The notes under the pieces are model-generated. The model was not told the DNA's origin, made no database searches, and saw only the letters and a list, made by a program, of their open reading frames with translations. A stretch of DNA of 64,000 bases, from the NCBI GenBank assembly GCA_963978905.1, contig OZ022256.1, positions 51,384,001 through 51,448,000 on the forward strand. Reading direction: 5' to 3'. Each line of letters starts with the position of its first letter. Position 1 is the stretch's first letter. Both the position numbers and the translations under genes were made by a program. Positions 45,001 to 56,100 of this stretch are shown piece after piece. This DNA comes from Trichostrongylus colubriformis. Taxonomy: Eukaryota > Nematoda > Chromadorea > Rhabditida > Trichostrongylidae.

Positions 45001-48000
45001 AGGAGGTCACCTCCGATTCAAGTTGACATTGATCATTAAATTCCTTATCTCTGAGATTTTGTTTGAGGGCTCTAAATAGGTGATAATCGGAAGGGGCAAG
45101 GTCGGGCGAATATGCAGGATGAGGCAGTATTCCCATCCAAGCTCCTCCAACTTCTCCCGAGACATTCTTGCAACATGAGGGCGTGCGTTGTCATGAAGAA
45201 AGTAAACTTTGTTCTGGCCGCTTTTGTTGCATTGCCTCGCTCAACTTCTGCAGCTGATTAGAGTAGATGCTTGCGGTTATTGTGATACCACTTTCGAGAA
45301 ATTCGTGGTAGAGCATTCCTTGTGAGTCCCACGAACAGCACAGCATCACCTTTTTTTGATGGGTGTCCGTCTTCGATTGAGTCGGAGCCGCTTCTCTCTG
45401 GGGAAGCCACTAAGCTTTCCTGCTATGATTCGCGTAGAAGACCCAGGATTCTTCCCCTGTAACGACTCCCTCACTGAACGTCCTCGAAGGAATTCGTAGT
45501 AGATTGCAGCCCGAAGGGCGCGCTGGTCAATGAAAGCCATTGGTGCTCTTCAACTGGATCGATACTGCTTATATAGGCCTCGGCAAAATTGATCGTTAGT
45601 TCAGTGTCATCTACGATCGTGTGGCTATTGACCTATAACGTCGATCGGCCCACAGATCCTTTTTTCGAATTTCCACTTTTTTTGAAATTGGTGTCCCAGT
45701 ACTTTCGCATCAAACTAATATTTAAGTGCCGTCGTCATTACTCCTTCTGTGATCCACATTTTTTTCAATTTCAGTCTGGTGTTCCTTTTAGGAAGTGATT
45801 CGGTTCCACGAATCTCATACTTGCCATAATTCATCGGTATCCATGGTATCAGTGCATCCTAGAATAGATGAAAAGTATGGATCACAGAAGGAGTAATTAC
45901 GACGGCAAATATTAACAGTCACACAATGACTGCAAATTAAGTACGATGGTCAGCAAACACAATTACGACAAATTTAACAATTAAAACAATGATGATGAAT
46001 GAACACAACGAAGACTTGCAACAATCGCAGAATCGCGAAACCGCAAAATCGCAGAATCGCAAAGTTTGAACGTGGCCTAAGAAGGGAGGGTCCGTCATTG
46101 CTATCAAAACGTCGTCCCAGAGGCGATGGTATACTCAGTACACCTGAACTTACAAGGATGGGCTCCCGGGTCACCGTGGCCATTCAGGATGACTTGTATA
46201 CCTTCCTATGTAGTTTCAAACGGCGATCCCAAATCTGCTAAACGATTCTGGGAAGAATTTTCTAGACGCCTGAAAGATACGGCACAAGAGGAGGTGCCGG
46301 TTCATATATGGCTCGAGAAAATACGCTGTCAGAGCTCGGATGGAGTAGCTGGTAGCAGGGCCAAGCGTCCAGTTAAGGAAATTTTCAAAAAATACGAGCC
46401 CCCCCCCCCCAAAAAGTGGGCCTCCATACGTTCCCCCCACCCCCCCCCCCCCCCTTACTCTGTAATTGTTAATAATAAGCGAGGTAAATACTCCGACCTT
46501 ATACCAAAACTCTTTTTTTAAGTTTCTGTTACGTTACAAACGAGGTCCAGTGAATGAAGAAAAAATGTGGCTAGGGACGAAAACTATGGCAGAGCAACGG
46601 TTAGCCAAAATTTAGAAAGTGACGACATGAAGTTTGGAAAAACAGTGCAGGAAATTAAAACAAAAACAACCATCCAAAAGAACGTGCAACGTAAAAATCG
46701 AGAGAAAAGATGACGAAGAGATAAGAGCATCAAAAGGACAAGCGTGGATACAAAGTTTGATTTAGTCATGAAAACATATTAAGAGCGCATAAACACGCAA
46801 AAAAAAAACGCGAAAAATACGTAGAAGCTCCTGACGCGTTCCTTTTCCATGGGAATAGGATTGTATGGCTACACCTACGGAACTAAGAGATTAACTTAAA
46901 AGGTATGGGGAAACATGAGAGAAGAACAACGAGTCGCTGTGTATATGCGCGAAAAAGTAATAGGTGCGGTTGCGTCGCAATCTGAATGGAGCGCGATATC
47001 TTCCCTATACTAGATTCCGACATTTTTGAAATACTTCAAACTTTACTTAGAGCCCATCTTTCAAACAGCTGTAAACTGTTTTCCTAATAACTCCCTTAGA
47101 ACTATCTATTGTCGTTTGCTTTCCCTAATAGTTGCTTAGTTCTCGATATGGGTTTCCAGTTGAGGATTAGATGAGGAAAATTCTGAAGTGTTTCACTTCA
47201 AATGGTCATAACTTCCTTTAAACTTAACCATATGAGTGCGATTCGTTGAAGCGGGGTCTGCGAAGTTGCCGCTTTCGAATGACTACTTGAGCTATGCCAT
47301 ATCTTCAAAGCGAAGGAAGCTATTTTGAGGGAAGCGAGATGAGGATTAGACGAGGAAAATTTTGAAAGTTGAAGTGTTCCCCTTCAAATGGTCATAACTT
47401 CCTTTAAACTCAACCATATGAGTGCGATTCGTTGAAGCGGGGTCTGCGAAGTTGCCGCTTTCAAATGACTACTTGAGCTATGCCATATCTTCAAAGCGAA
47501 GGAAGCTATTTTGAGGGAAGCGAGATGAGGATTAGACGAAGAAAATTTTGAAAGTTGAAGTGTTCCCCTTCAAATGGTCATAACTTCCTTTAAACTTAAC
47601 CATATGAGTGCGATTCGTTTAAGCGGGGTCTGCGAAGTTGCCGCTTTCGAATGACTACTTGAGCTATGCCACATCTTCAAAACGAAGGGAGCTATTTTGA
47701 GGGAAGCGAGATGAGGATTAGACGAGGAAAATTTTGAAAGTTGAAGTGTTCCCCTTAAAATGGTCATAACTTCCTTTAAACTCAACCATATGACTGCGAT
47801 TCGTTAAAGCGGGGTCTGCGAAGTTGCCGCCTTCGAATGACTACTTAAGCTATGCCATATCTTCAAAACGAAGGAAGCTATTCTGCGGGAAGCCAGATGA
47901 CGATTAGACGAGGAAAATTTTGAAAGTTGAAGTGTTCCACTTTAATTGGTCATAACTTCCTTCAAACTTAACCATATGAGTGCGTTTGAAGGTTCTCGGG

Positions 48001-51000
48001 GTCTGCGAGATGTTTTCAAATAATTTTTTGAGCTATGCCATATCTCCACAACAAAGGGAGAAAACTTTAGAAAAGCCAGTTTAGAAATTTTTTTCGTGAA
48101 TTTGCGATATCTTCCCAAGTTTCTTCCGGAAAATTGATTCATTGTTACTGAATTTTTCTGGTTTGCATCCTTCGCTCTTGGAGACTTAGTGGGAGGACGA
48201 GAAGCGTCGGTCAGGTTCTCTGTGGGATGCGCCATGCATGAGGATTTCATCCACATTCTCAATAAATACAAATGTTTTTTCCGGTCCGCATAGTGTCCGG
48301 TAACACTAGATTACGTACTTGTAATCGTAGTAAGATATGGAAAAAGTCCATATCTGATTTTTCGTTTTCATCCCATTGTTTCTGAAGTGACCATCTTCGG
48401 TGGTACCTGTTGATAGATATCGCTTTCTAAGGGTAATCGGTTATTTTCGGAGGTGTCTCTGTACGTGGTCCGGTGTCAGCGGACCAACGAAAGGGTTATT
48501 GCCACTGGCTGGCTTTATTGTGGATCGCGCCATGCATGAGTTTTCCATGTTGGTTAAGTTAAACTAGTTTTGGCTTCGAACCCAATTAGTCAGTTTCATC
48601 AGTTCTCCCCTTACTCTTCAGACCCTCAGCCTGAAAATTCTGTTGATCTCTGAAATTCTCGAATTGGCTGAAATCTTGTCTTTTTGGTTAATTTCATATC
48701 ATGAACACGAAAAATCACTGGTTTTGCACGAGAGCGACTGGCACGCGCGCTATGGGCTCCATTTTCGCTTTTAGGGACCAAACTAGTCCACTGTACTCGA
48801 TTTGGCTGAAAATTTGCACAGAGTGGTAATTCGAACCCCTTAGCACGAATATCATAGTCGTTTTACGCAACAACGCCAAACTCTTCCCAATCGCTGAGCA
48901 ACAACGCCAAACCCCTCTCGCTGAATAATAGGGTGAAAAAGATGGGCACAATGTTCAATTATTCAGAAAAGAACCAATCTTCACATAATACCCATCAACG
49001 GGGGGAGGGGGGGGGGACGCGAGATGCTTTATTGGAGCGTACAAGCGTTTTGCAAACGTTTAGCAAACACTTAAGGCAAAAGCAAACTAGCGAATGCATC
49101 AAGGATACGAACTCTCATGCCCCAAATCGTGGTCCGGCACCCTACCAGCTGCTCCATACAAGCTCTAGCAGCGTATTTTCTCGAGCCATATATGAACGGG
49201 CACCTCCGCTTGCGCCGTATCTTTCAGGCGTCTGTAAAATTCTTCCCAGAATCGGTTATGCAGATTTGGAGGGCAGACTTGAGATCCCCGTTTGAAACTA
49301 CATAGGAAGATATACAACTCATCCTGAATGGCCACGGTGACCCGGGAGCCTTTCCTTTTAGTAACTGATTCTCGGTATTTGACCCAAGCATAGTTAGTGG
49401 TAACCTGAATGGTTACTTTCCCAACTTCTTTATTTGTCAACAATAAGCTAATGAAAACGGAGCCAACTGGTTTCGTTCCCAATTCGAAAAGTCCAGAGAA
49501 AATACATTAACTAACTTGAAAACTGTCCATCACTTCTCCCAGTAGTCAACATTGCACTATTGTTTTGCGATCAATGGCTTTAATCATCTCAACCCTTCTG
49601 AATTTGGGACTTCACATTATATTCTGTCCGTGAAATTCAAGATAATCTCGTTTGGAAGCAAAATCTTCTTTGTTACTCATACATTCTTTATTTGGAAAAT
49701 TTGATGGAAATGTTTTTTTTTTTCTTGAGCTGACTCTGATACAAAGGAATCCGATTCCCATTGGCTACAGAAGGTCGACTTCCATTCCGAGGACATTCAG
49801 GAATCAAACACAATAATTACGGCGTCCCATCGCACAAAATCTACGTGTATGGTAAGTAAGGAATTCGAAAGAAATGTCACTATCGTAGTCAAAACAAAAC
49901 GAGTTCGTCTTGCAGGGCGACAGCGGTGGACCTTTGGTCCAGCTTAATCACGAGAACAAATATGTTCTCGTTGGGATAGTGAGCAGCGGAACTCCAAAAT
50001 GTAATGAAACAATTACCGAAGAACAGAGTAAAATTTTGTATACTTCAGCGTTTTATAAACTTTGAAAACTAGTTTGGTTAATCTTTCCAGCTAGAGAGAG
50101 TGATTTCACCAACTTACGAGGCCACCTCGACTGGATTTGCACACATTCAGGTCAGGAGGTCTAACGATTTTTTATGTACCGTGTCTAGTTGCTAACAGAT
50201 GAGTTGTTCCGAACACTCTTGGGACAGATGGACTGATTCTACCTATTCTAGTTTATTTTATCCTGTTCCGTTTTATTTAGACACTAATATGTCAGCAGAG
50301 AACAGGAGATCCTTCGATGACAGCAGAAGTCGAATAAATGCATGACTGATCCTTTTGCCAGCCTGAAACGGGGCTGCCGCATTCTTTGAACAAAAGTAGC
50401 AACAAGAACTTAGAATTGGGAGGGAATCATGGTAGCCAACGCTATTGATTGGCAGGGTACACCGGGAGTCGAGGTTTTCTCGACAAGGGGGTCGTATTTG
50501 ACCGGACGGAAGAGGGGCTCGTTCCTACAGAGATTTGCGATAAGCGCTGGAAGCTAAATTTTCAATAAGCAGATGAGAAGCGAACGGTATTTCGCGGTGA
50601 ACTCGTACGAGGAAATGTGGAATAACTATCGTTTTGCTTCAAGTGAGAATACATAGCAATAAAACACAGCAACTATACAAGCCGGCAACAGTTACTGGTA
50701 TCGGGGTATTGTAGAGGTCAAAAAAAGGTGGAAGGGTTGTACTGAAGCGGCTATTTTCCTCGACAACTGAGAGTGCTCTGTTGAATGGACAAATGGACAC
50801 AGCGATAAGAGAGGAATAAAAGCGTGTCAAAACACATATTATGAAAGAAACCGTAACAATATATCTCGAATACACACCACTGTCTTCAACCTTTTACATA
50901 TGTGAAATGATGCATGAACGGCAACGATCCGATGCTTCTCCTGCTATGGCAGCGTTCATGCTCAGCGCCGGCTGCGTTTCGCCTTCGCAAGCAGTGAAGC

Positions 51001-53046
51001 AGAGTGGCACGGGCAGGTGCAAGACGACGCAGGCAACGCGGCAGGGTAGCCTAGGCGTCTCCCATTGACCACCCTGTCTCGTTACCTTCGGCGTCTTTGC
51101 CACGCCCTGCCGCCAGCACCGCAGAGTATGAACGCGGTTTTGAGCTCCCACGTAACCACTACGTGGCAGTGACAGATTTTGATGGTATCGGGCTGTTCTC
51201 TGCTATATGGCAATAGCATCATTTCAGCCAAATCTTTGACTAAGGAATTTTATTGCACGGTGCATTTAACGGACACTGTGACGTTCCTTGCAAGAGGCCA
51301 TTAGGCCACATTCATACTCAACGTCGGCAGGGCGTGACTGTGTTCAAAGGTAGCGAGGAAAGGCGACATAGGTGGAGACGTGGAGGACCACAGCCTCGCC
51401 TTGCCTCCGGCATGTAGACTATGAATGCCGCCTTACTTCCCATTCAGGTGTCAGATTCAGGTGTCTGCCCTATCCAGCAGATGGGATCACATCACGATAA
51501 AGGCAATTTTTCTGAGGAACATGTAAGTGCCGATTTTCAGACTTTTTTCCTCAGTAGTTTTCCGTAGGTGAGAAATCGTTGAAGAATGGAATGGACTAGA
51601 TACGTATCGATTCGCTGATTCAACCTTCTGGGAAAATCGGAACGTAGTGATATCAGTCGTTCCATCAATATATTGGGTTGAGGAATAAGTCCTCGCCGTT
51701 TTTTTAAATCCCATTTTTCACATTGTTCCCTCCATTTTTTGACAAAGCTTATATATATTTTCGATAGAGCTTTTTCTGCTCTACAAAACGCTACTATGTG
51801 TTTTTTGATTCCTTTGACTACCTAATATTTACGAGCTTTGGAAATAAAGTAAGCTGAAGGCAAAAAATTGGCACTTGCGCACCTCATCTTTCTCTTTGCT
51901 ATCGAGATTAAAAAATGTATTTGTGTATGCTTTCGATAGAGCTTTTTCAGCTCTACAGAATGGTACTATTTTTCATTCAAATCGCTTATTTTTTTTTGCT
52001 GTTTTTAAGACTCACAAATGCAGTACTCGCAAAAGGGTACACTTTCGTTATCATCTCTTCCTCGTCTACCATCGAGATTAGAGAGGATGTGCATGTATGC
52101 ATTCGATAGAGATTTTTTTGCTCTACAAGATGATACCACCCATCTTCCAAATCCTTTCATATCTTAGCGTGTAGGAATAAGTTTCCACGTGTTTTTCAAT
52201 TCCAAATTGCGTAATGGAAACGAATTTTTTTTGGCATAATGTCTTGCATCATTCGATAGAGCTCTCTTTGCTCTACAAGAGAGTGTTCACGGTTTTGTTC
52301 AAATGAATTTTTGTTGTTTTTTAGATGATTCAAAAGTCGACGAAATCGACTATTTTCGACCCTATGTGACGAAAATGCTCCAATTCGTCGACTTTCAAAC
52401 GATCTAAAAAACAACAAAAATTTATTTGAACAAAAACCGTGAACACTTTCTTGTAGAGCAAAGAGAGCTCTATCGAATGATGCAAGACACTCTGCCAAAA
52501 AATTTCGTTTTCATTACGCAATTCGGAATTGAAGAACACGTGGAAACTTATTCCTACATGCTAAAATATGAAAGGATTTAGAAGATGGGTGGTATCATCT
52601 TGTAGAGCAAAAAAAGCTCTATCGAATGCATACCTGCATATTCTCTTCAATCTCGATGGTAGGCGAGGAAGAGGAGATAACGAAAGAGCACACTTTTGCG
52701 AGTACTGCATTTGTGAGTCTCAAAAACAGCAAAAAAATAAGCGATTTGAATAAAAAATAATACCATTCTGTAGAGCAGAAAAAGCTCTATCGAAAACATT
52801 TATAAGCTTTGTCAAAAGATGGGGGGAACAATGTGAAAAACGGGATTAAAAAAAAACGGCGGGGACTTATTCCTCAACCCAATATATCTTATCCCCTTAA
52901 CGGATCCGCATACTCCGCTGATCCCATGATTTCTCATTGCAACTATGTGATTTCAACAACGCCTCACTGTTTGTGGACAACGCCTCGCTGTTTTGATGCG
53001 CTATTTTCAGATCTATATCGAAATAGGAGTTATCGAATGGAAATGA
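36049..53046 (+). CDS. secreted S1-family serine protease, gene 3 (17 kb, TE-filled introns)
   Basis: About 370 residues. Exons: 36049-36181, 36823-36903, 40735-40946, 43303-43435, 43487-43646, 49730-49851, 49916-50027, 50091-50150, 51461-51522, 53011-53046. All splice dinucleotides are GT..AG. Start is the ATG after CTTTCAG; hydrophobic leader MHLLALSYLLLLPREIFS, then KKECGA. The mature start is FRVLSMGGEKVKPNTLPW. Triad: SRRHILTAAHC, DNDLAVIEL, GDSGGPL; Ser at 189 (STCMGDSGG), SSG at 214-216. CM in GSPICMREN and the propeptide Cys could pair as Cys1-Cys122. As in genes 1 and 2, exon 2 leaves phase 1 but exon 3 opens in phase 0, so a small exon or another junction is missing from this model. 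The tail is shorter (IYIEIGVIEWK). AATAAA is at 53121. Confidence 0.82.
36527..36586 (+). repeat. tRNA-like relic in gene 3 intron 1
   Basis: GGGACAGCGTAAAGGTTATC with CCCTTGGACGACAGAC and CCAGGGTTGTCTTTGCC; the same relic as in gene 2 at 24906, more worn in the A-box half. Confidence 0.3.
37227..38071 (-). mobile_element. mariner, decayed, in gene 3 intron 2
   Basis: TIRs TTAGGTTGAACCATAATTTC and inverse; TA duplicated at 37225-37226 and 38072-38073. Gene 2 at about 25615 gives the empty site (GTACAAAATTATGGCACAGC). The minus strand keeps the C-terminal transposase block (MAPTDCHLLLSLTHFLDGRQ, then FFDQKSPDFYKQGICHLP). The N-terminal half is degraded and the length is 845 bp, so inactive. 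Confidence 0.85.
38212..38347. repeat. 136-bp palindromic foldback element
   Basis: Arms GTATGCTGAGTTATGGGCAA and the complement ending CATGACTTAGCATAC enclose a short loop around TTAGATTCAGTTTCGG. The arms also pair CGGTCTCAAATGGGACTCGC with CCGAGCCGTCCCAGACCG imperfectly. A MITE or hairpin repeat; no target duplication seen. Confidence 0.65.
38365..39990. mobile_element. hAT-like non-autonomous element with tandem repeat, copy 1
   Basis: Ends CAGGGTCAAGCGTCC and GGAGGCTTGACCCTG form a short TIR. The 8-bp direct flanks CTTTCGCA (38357-38364 and 39991-39998) are identical. CAGGG-type ends with an 8-bp duplication mark the hAT superfamily. Next to both ends are runs of AATACGACCCCCC. Inside are two ~190-bp units (CCATAACTTCCTTCAAACTT, CTTTCGAATGACTAC, TATCTTCAAAACGAAG). 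No transposase. It lies in intron 2 of gene 3. Confidence 0.75.
41323..42400. mobile_element. TIR element in gene 3 intron 3, itself split by an E1-type copy
   Basis: TTGACCGCTCAATGTAGG at the left is inverted at the right. Subterminal pairs include GTGATAGCACTTGCTGCTTA and TATAAACATCTACTC on both sides. The centre (41653-42302) is an E1-family insertion. No target duplication is obvious at the outer ends. Confidence 0.65.
41653..42302. mobile_element. E1-type element nested in the 41323-42400 element
   Basis: TIR ACAAGGGAAGGATATCAGGT against its inverse ending ATCCTTCCCTTGT. The interior (GAGAGTTATGGACGTTTACC, CGAGCCAGTCGTTCTC, TTCAAAAACTACCACCTTAG) parallels 690-1050 of E1 copy A. Confidence 0.65.
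43700..44574 (-). mobile_element. mariner, frameshifted, in gene 3 intron 5
   Basis: TIRs TTAGGTTGTACTGAAAGTCT and inverse ending ACAACCTAA. The TA target is visible on the left (43698-43699), lost on the right. The minus strand still shows the HTH (YESVRRWFISFNNGEIDMKG), the middle block with an Asn- or His-type catalytic site (HGNARSHFANCTQ) and the C-terminal block PYPPYSPDIASSDYHL in overlapping frames, so it is broken by indels. 875 bp. Confidence 0.85.
44670..46077. mobile_element. foldback MITE flanked by TAA (PIF/Harbinger-like), with mariner inside
   Basis: Long arms start GACCGCGTTCACACTTTGCG and end with the near-complement AAAGTTTGAACGTGGCC. They stay complementary through CAGTCATTGTGTGACTG and GGATCACAGAAGGAGTAAT to a loop near 45760-45880. 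TAA flanks both ends (44667-44669, 46078-46080). Gene 1 at about 15535 gives the empty site (GAAAATTAGGAAGGG). A 3-bp TAA/TTA duplication suggests PIF/Harbinger. A mariner has entered the left arm. Confidence 0.75.
44824..45718 (-). mobile_element. mariner nested in the left arm of the foldback MITE
   Basis: The ends TTAGGTTGGTAAGAATCCTG and GTCCCAGTACTTTCGCATCA with CAAACTAA are flanked by TA on both sides. The right arm of the host MITE (CAAATATTAACAG) shows the pre-insertion sequence. The minus strand has the N-terminal RALRAAIYYEFLRGRSVRES and remnants of the C-terminal half around 44940-45200. 895 bp, non-autonomous. Confidence 0.85.
46356..48645. mobile_element. hAT-like element, copy 2, nested in E1 copy B
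   Basis: Left end CAGGGCCAAGCGTCCAGTTA with AATACGAGCCCCC matches the 38365 element. Similarity continues to CAGCCTGAAAATTCTGTTGA (about 48630), beyond which the expected right TIR is missing, so this copy is 3'-truncated. It carries about five repeat units instead of two. Confidence 0.65.
47130..48065. repeat. ~187-bp tandem repeat, about five units
   Basis: Unit starts (GATGAGGATTAGACGAGG) fall at about 47161, 47340, 47527, 47713 and 47899, a period of 179-187 bp. Each unit carries GGTCATAACTTCCTTTAAAC, CGGGGTCTGCGAAGTTGC, CTTTCGAATGACTACTTG and GCTATGCCATATCTTCAAA. The middle units are nearly identical, suggesting recent expansion. Short frames crossing the units are not convincing as coding. 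Confidence 0.85.
50948..51138. mobile_element. MITE M1 in gene 3 intron 8
   Basis: GGCAGCGTTCATGCTCAGCG to CGCAGAGTATGAACGCGG; the positional counterpart of 17117-17308 in gene 1. Confidence 0.7.
51302..51434. mobile_element. MITE M2 in gene 3 intron 8, intact
   Basis: TAGGCCACATTCATACTCAA to GACTATGAATGCCGCCTTA. Gives the empty site for the E1-type insertion in gene 1. Confidence 0.7.
51673..52882. mobile_element. 1.2-kb foldback palindrome with mariner-like ends in gene 3 intron 9
   Basis: The ends TTGGGTTGAGGAATAAGTCC and the inverse lie inside a TA duplication (51671-51672, 52883-52884). The arms are almost perfectly complementary to a centre near 52355 (GTCGACGAAATCGAC). TCGATAGAGCTTTTTCTGCT and near copies recur about four times in the left arm and three times in the right; each is itself a small GAGC/GCTC hairpin. 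The right arm lacks about 160 bp that the left arm has between two such motifs. No transposase frame. Confidence 0.82.
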
Positions 53047-53120
53047 TAAGTGACGTCAAAGTGATTCACCAAATCAGACCTACTCCATTTTGAGTTGGCT
53101 TTGTAACAGATAAGCTGGTG

Positions 53121-53126
53121 AATAAA
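53121..53126 (+). terminator. poly(A) signal of gene 3
   Basis: AATAAA lies 75 nt after the stop, in GGTGAATAAATC as in gene 1. Confidence 0.65.
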
Positions 53127-56100
53127 TCTTGTAGTATTGCATAACTGGACACTCATTGAATCTCCTTTTCTACTAAAATTGCAAAATTACTTCTACTGAG
53201 ATTCTAAAAATTCGATTCTCCATATGATAGGAGTTCTCGACAAAACAGGCGGCTTTTCATAAGCGCCACCAGATGTGTCGTTAATATTGCAGGCAGTACC
53301 TCCACTCACTCTTGTACCATACAGTGTTCTGTCCCGTTTTATTAGTCACCTTTGCTTTACTTAGTTGCCACACTGTTCTCCATGCCTAATGGAGTTCATA
53401 TTTTGCGCCGGCAAAGCGTGATTGCGAGGCAGAGTGGCACGGGAAAGGTGCACAGAGGACGCAGGTAAGGAGACAGGGTGTCACAGGTGGAGATGCAGAG
53501 ACACGCATCCACGCTCTACCACCGGCACCACAAAGTATGAACGCGGCCTAAGGCGATACCAACGACACACAGCGACGCAATGACAGCGATAGCAATGGCA
53601 CACGTAACCGTCCGCGCTAACTTGTTCTATAGGCTTCAGCGAAGGTTCACCGTGGCTCACGATAAGGTCATATGCGGCATGTTGCTGTCTAAACATTCAA
53701 AAATGTTCCCACCCCCTCCCCCCATTATGTTCATATCACCCTTCTCCATTTTTCTTCTCAGGAGCACTTTTCCGTTCACACTTTCCAGTTAGTACTTGGA
53801 GAGCGTACCTCTATTTCATGGCTTCCAGCAGCAACATTAAGAAGGTTTGTTTCAACTGTGGAACAAGAAATTTGAAAAAAATTATCCATGATGTATATTA
53901 ATCGCAAAAGCCACACGTCATCTTACAAACCGTCATCAATAATTTTGTCCGAATGGTGCTAACGTAGATTTTTTTGTCTTCCATTTGAAAAACTGCTGAT
54001 TGGGTCATCGTAGCCTTGAAAACAAGGCGATTAAGAATATGGATAACAGAGCCAATCCGAAACACAACTTTTGATAATAACGATCCGAGCAAGCGCCGAG
54101 CACACCAGTTGTTAGTATTCTGTTCAGCGAATCCCGTCGATTCTGCTGATACCACGATCCCACGAGGAAACTAACTGTGCGCTTCTTCCACTCAGTATGT
54201 ATCCGTTGCTTGGAACAGCATGAACGCCACGGGTCTGTTGAGGGTGGGGCGAGGATAGACGCTAGGCGTAGAATAGATAGAACGTAAATTTCAACTCAGG
54301 ATCATGGAGAGAAAAGGGCTCTGAGGTAGTGACAACAAGAGATGCTCCCTACGTAAGAAGAGGTTAACGCACTGGAGCATTGTGGAAAGACAAGGGGTCA
54401 GTTTGAGGGATGGCCAGAGGTCTCCCCTCCCACCCCTAAAATTGACCACCCATGTTTCCACAATGCCGTCGCCACGTATCTGTTGTATCTGCACAATTCA
54501 CTTATTCAAGAAATTGGCTATTTCGCGAAATCCCCAAACTGTAGAAGTGATCTGACTTAGCCAAAGAACACAATGAAGATACCGAGGGTGGACGATATGC
54601 CTAATCGCTTGATCGATTAATCGATATGTATTTTTTTGGAAGAGTCTGTTTTCCTAGTGCGAAGTGCAAACAGAGAGAAGTATATTGTCAAGTGATTTTG
54701 TTCGTCCACACGGTCCTATTTTCATCCCTGTAAGGTTGCGACAGAAAACATGGGGGCCGGTGCGAAACAGAGACCAAACAAATTCTGCATTACAAGACTC
54801 CCAAAACTTTGCTTCTTCCTTCGCCTTTAGGTTAAAAGCGCACAAATTCGAAAATTTACTCCTAATAGCCATGAGCCTTCATTGACTAGAAGTTTCAGGA
54901 AGTTTCAAAAAAAAGCTCAAGTCAATATTCTATTTTGCAAAAGGTAACAGTATTTCTCGACAACCTTGACCTTGATACTCTACTCAGTTAATATTCCAAG
55001 CGAAACAAGTTTGTGCCAGCGGATCTCATGATGCACTGTTCTGGCGTCATTAATCTCGTGGCTGTTGGCACTTGTGTTTCCTAAATGTAGCACTTCTAGT
55101 TCCGTTGGTGGTACTGAAAGGCTTCCACATATCTTTACCTTGATACTGTGAGAATGAGGAGAGACATCGCTGGAAATTTTAGAGCTACATTTCATTACCG
55201 TAGCCATGTCAAATGGTATCCCTTTGCCTCCGATCAGCCGAATCACTAGAATTTCATCAACACGTCGGCAATAGCAGGCGATATTAAAATGCTGCTGTAT
55301 GTCTGTTTTACCGATAATTAAATTCCTCTATAAGGCACCTGTCATTTGATGACATCCAGCGAAACATCGGGCGTGGAAAATTCGCAAACTTTCATGAAAT
55401 CATCTAACACTTCGTTTCCAATAGCTTTATAAATTCTGAAGGCCTGTCATTTGATGACATCTAGCAAAACATCGGCGAAATTCGCGAGCTTTCATGATAT
55501 CATCGAACACCACTTCATCCCTAGTGATGACGTTTTTGGCTTTTAATTACATAAACGTAAGGCAAATATTTCAGCATCAAAATCTAGAGCGAATAAATAG
55601 TGCTGTTCCGAACCGTTTGCTCACAGCGGCTTCCGGACAAGGGTCTCAGTTGGTTTACATGCCCAAAAAAGGAATCTCTCCTCTCCATAAGAGTACGTGT
55701 GCCTGGATGTCACAAGTAAAAGCATTCCTGCCTATGCAGTCGATTATCATTTGAAAATTTTCGTAATTTGCGAATCTCATTCCTTCTATTCTCACCAATT
55801 TTACTCCAAAGTCAATCTCCTCTAAAAGTTTTATACAGGTTAAATGTTGTGTTAGGAATGTTGCAGCGTGTACCGTGGGAAAGAAATAGGGTTCCAGCCT
55901 GACGGCTGGTCGTGAAAGACGATTTATCAGAGTGGTTTACCAATTTTTTTCCCAAAGCTCACCAATAACGCCTTAGACTGGCTTTGGGACCGCGCTACAC
56001 GCAAACGCGAGCGTTTCTCATGATGTGCACGACCGCCACATAACATTAGCAATGAGATGCTCCTTAAAACAAGATGTCAGAGATAGGGATCCTATTTCTC

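Larger units (their letters stand above)
46151..49363. mobile_element. E1 element, copy B, in gene 3 intron 5
   Basis: TIRs of about 200 bp: TACAAGGATGGGCTCCCGGG at the left, and GACCCGGGAGCCTTTCC then TTTTAGTA at the right. ACT flanks both ends (46148-46150, 49364-49366), and gene 1 near 15598 has no insert here. The arms include TATATGGCTCGAGAAAATAC and its inverse TATTTTCTCGAGCCATATAT. A hAT-like element fills most of the interior. No transposase. Confidence 0.78.

Noticed and set aside
47570..48271. Frames with recurring IWLSLKEVMTI and SSSHSKA motifs on the minus strand
   Set aside because: The recurrence comes from the ~187-bp DNA repeat; unit lengths are not multiples of three throughout and stops interrupt.
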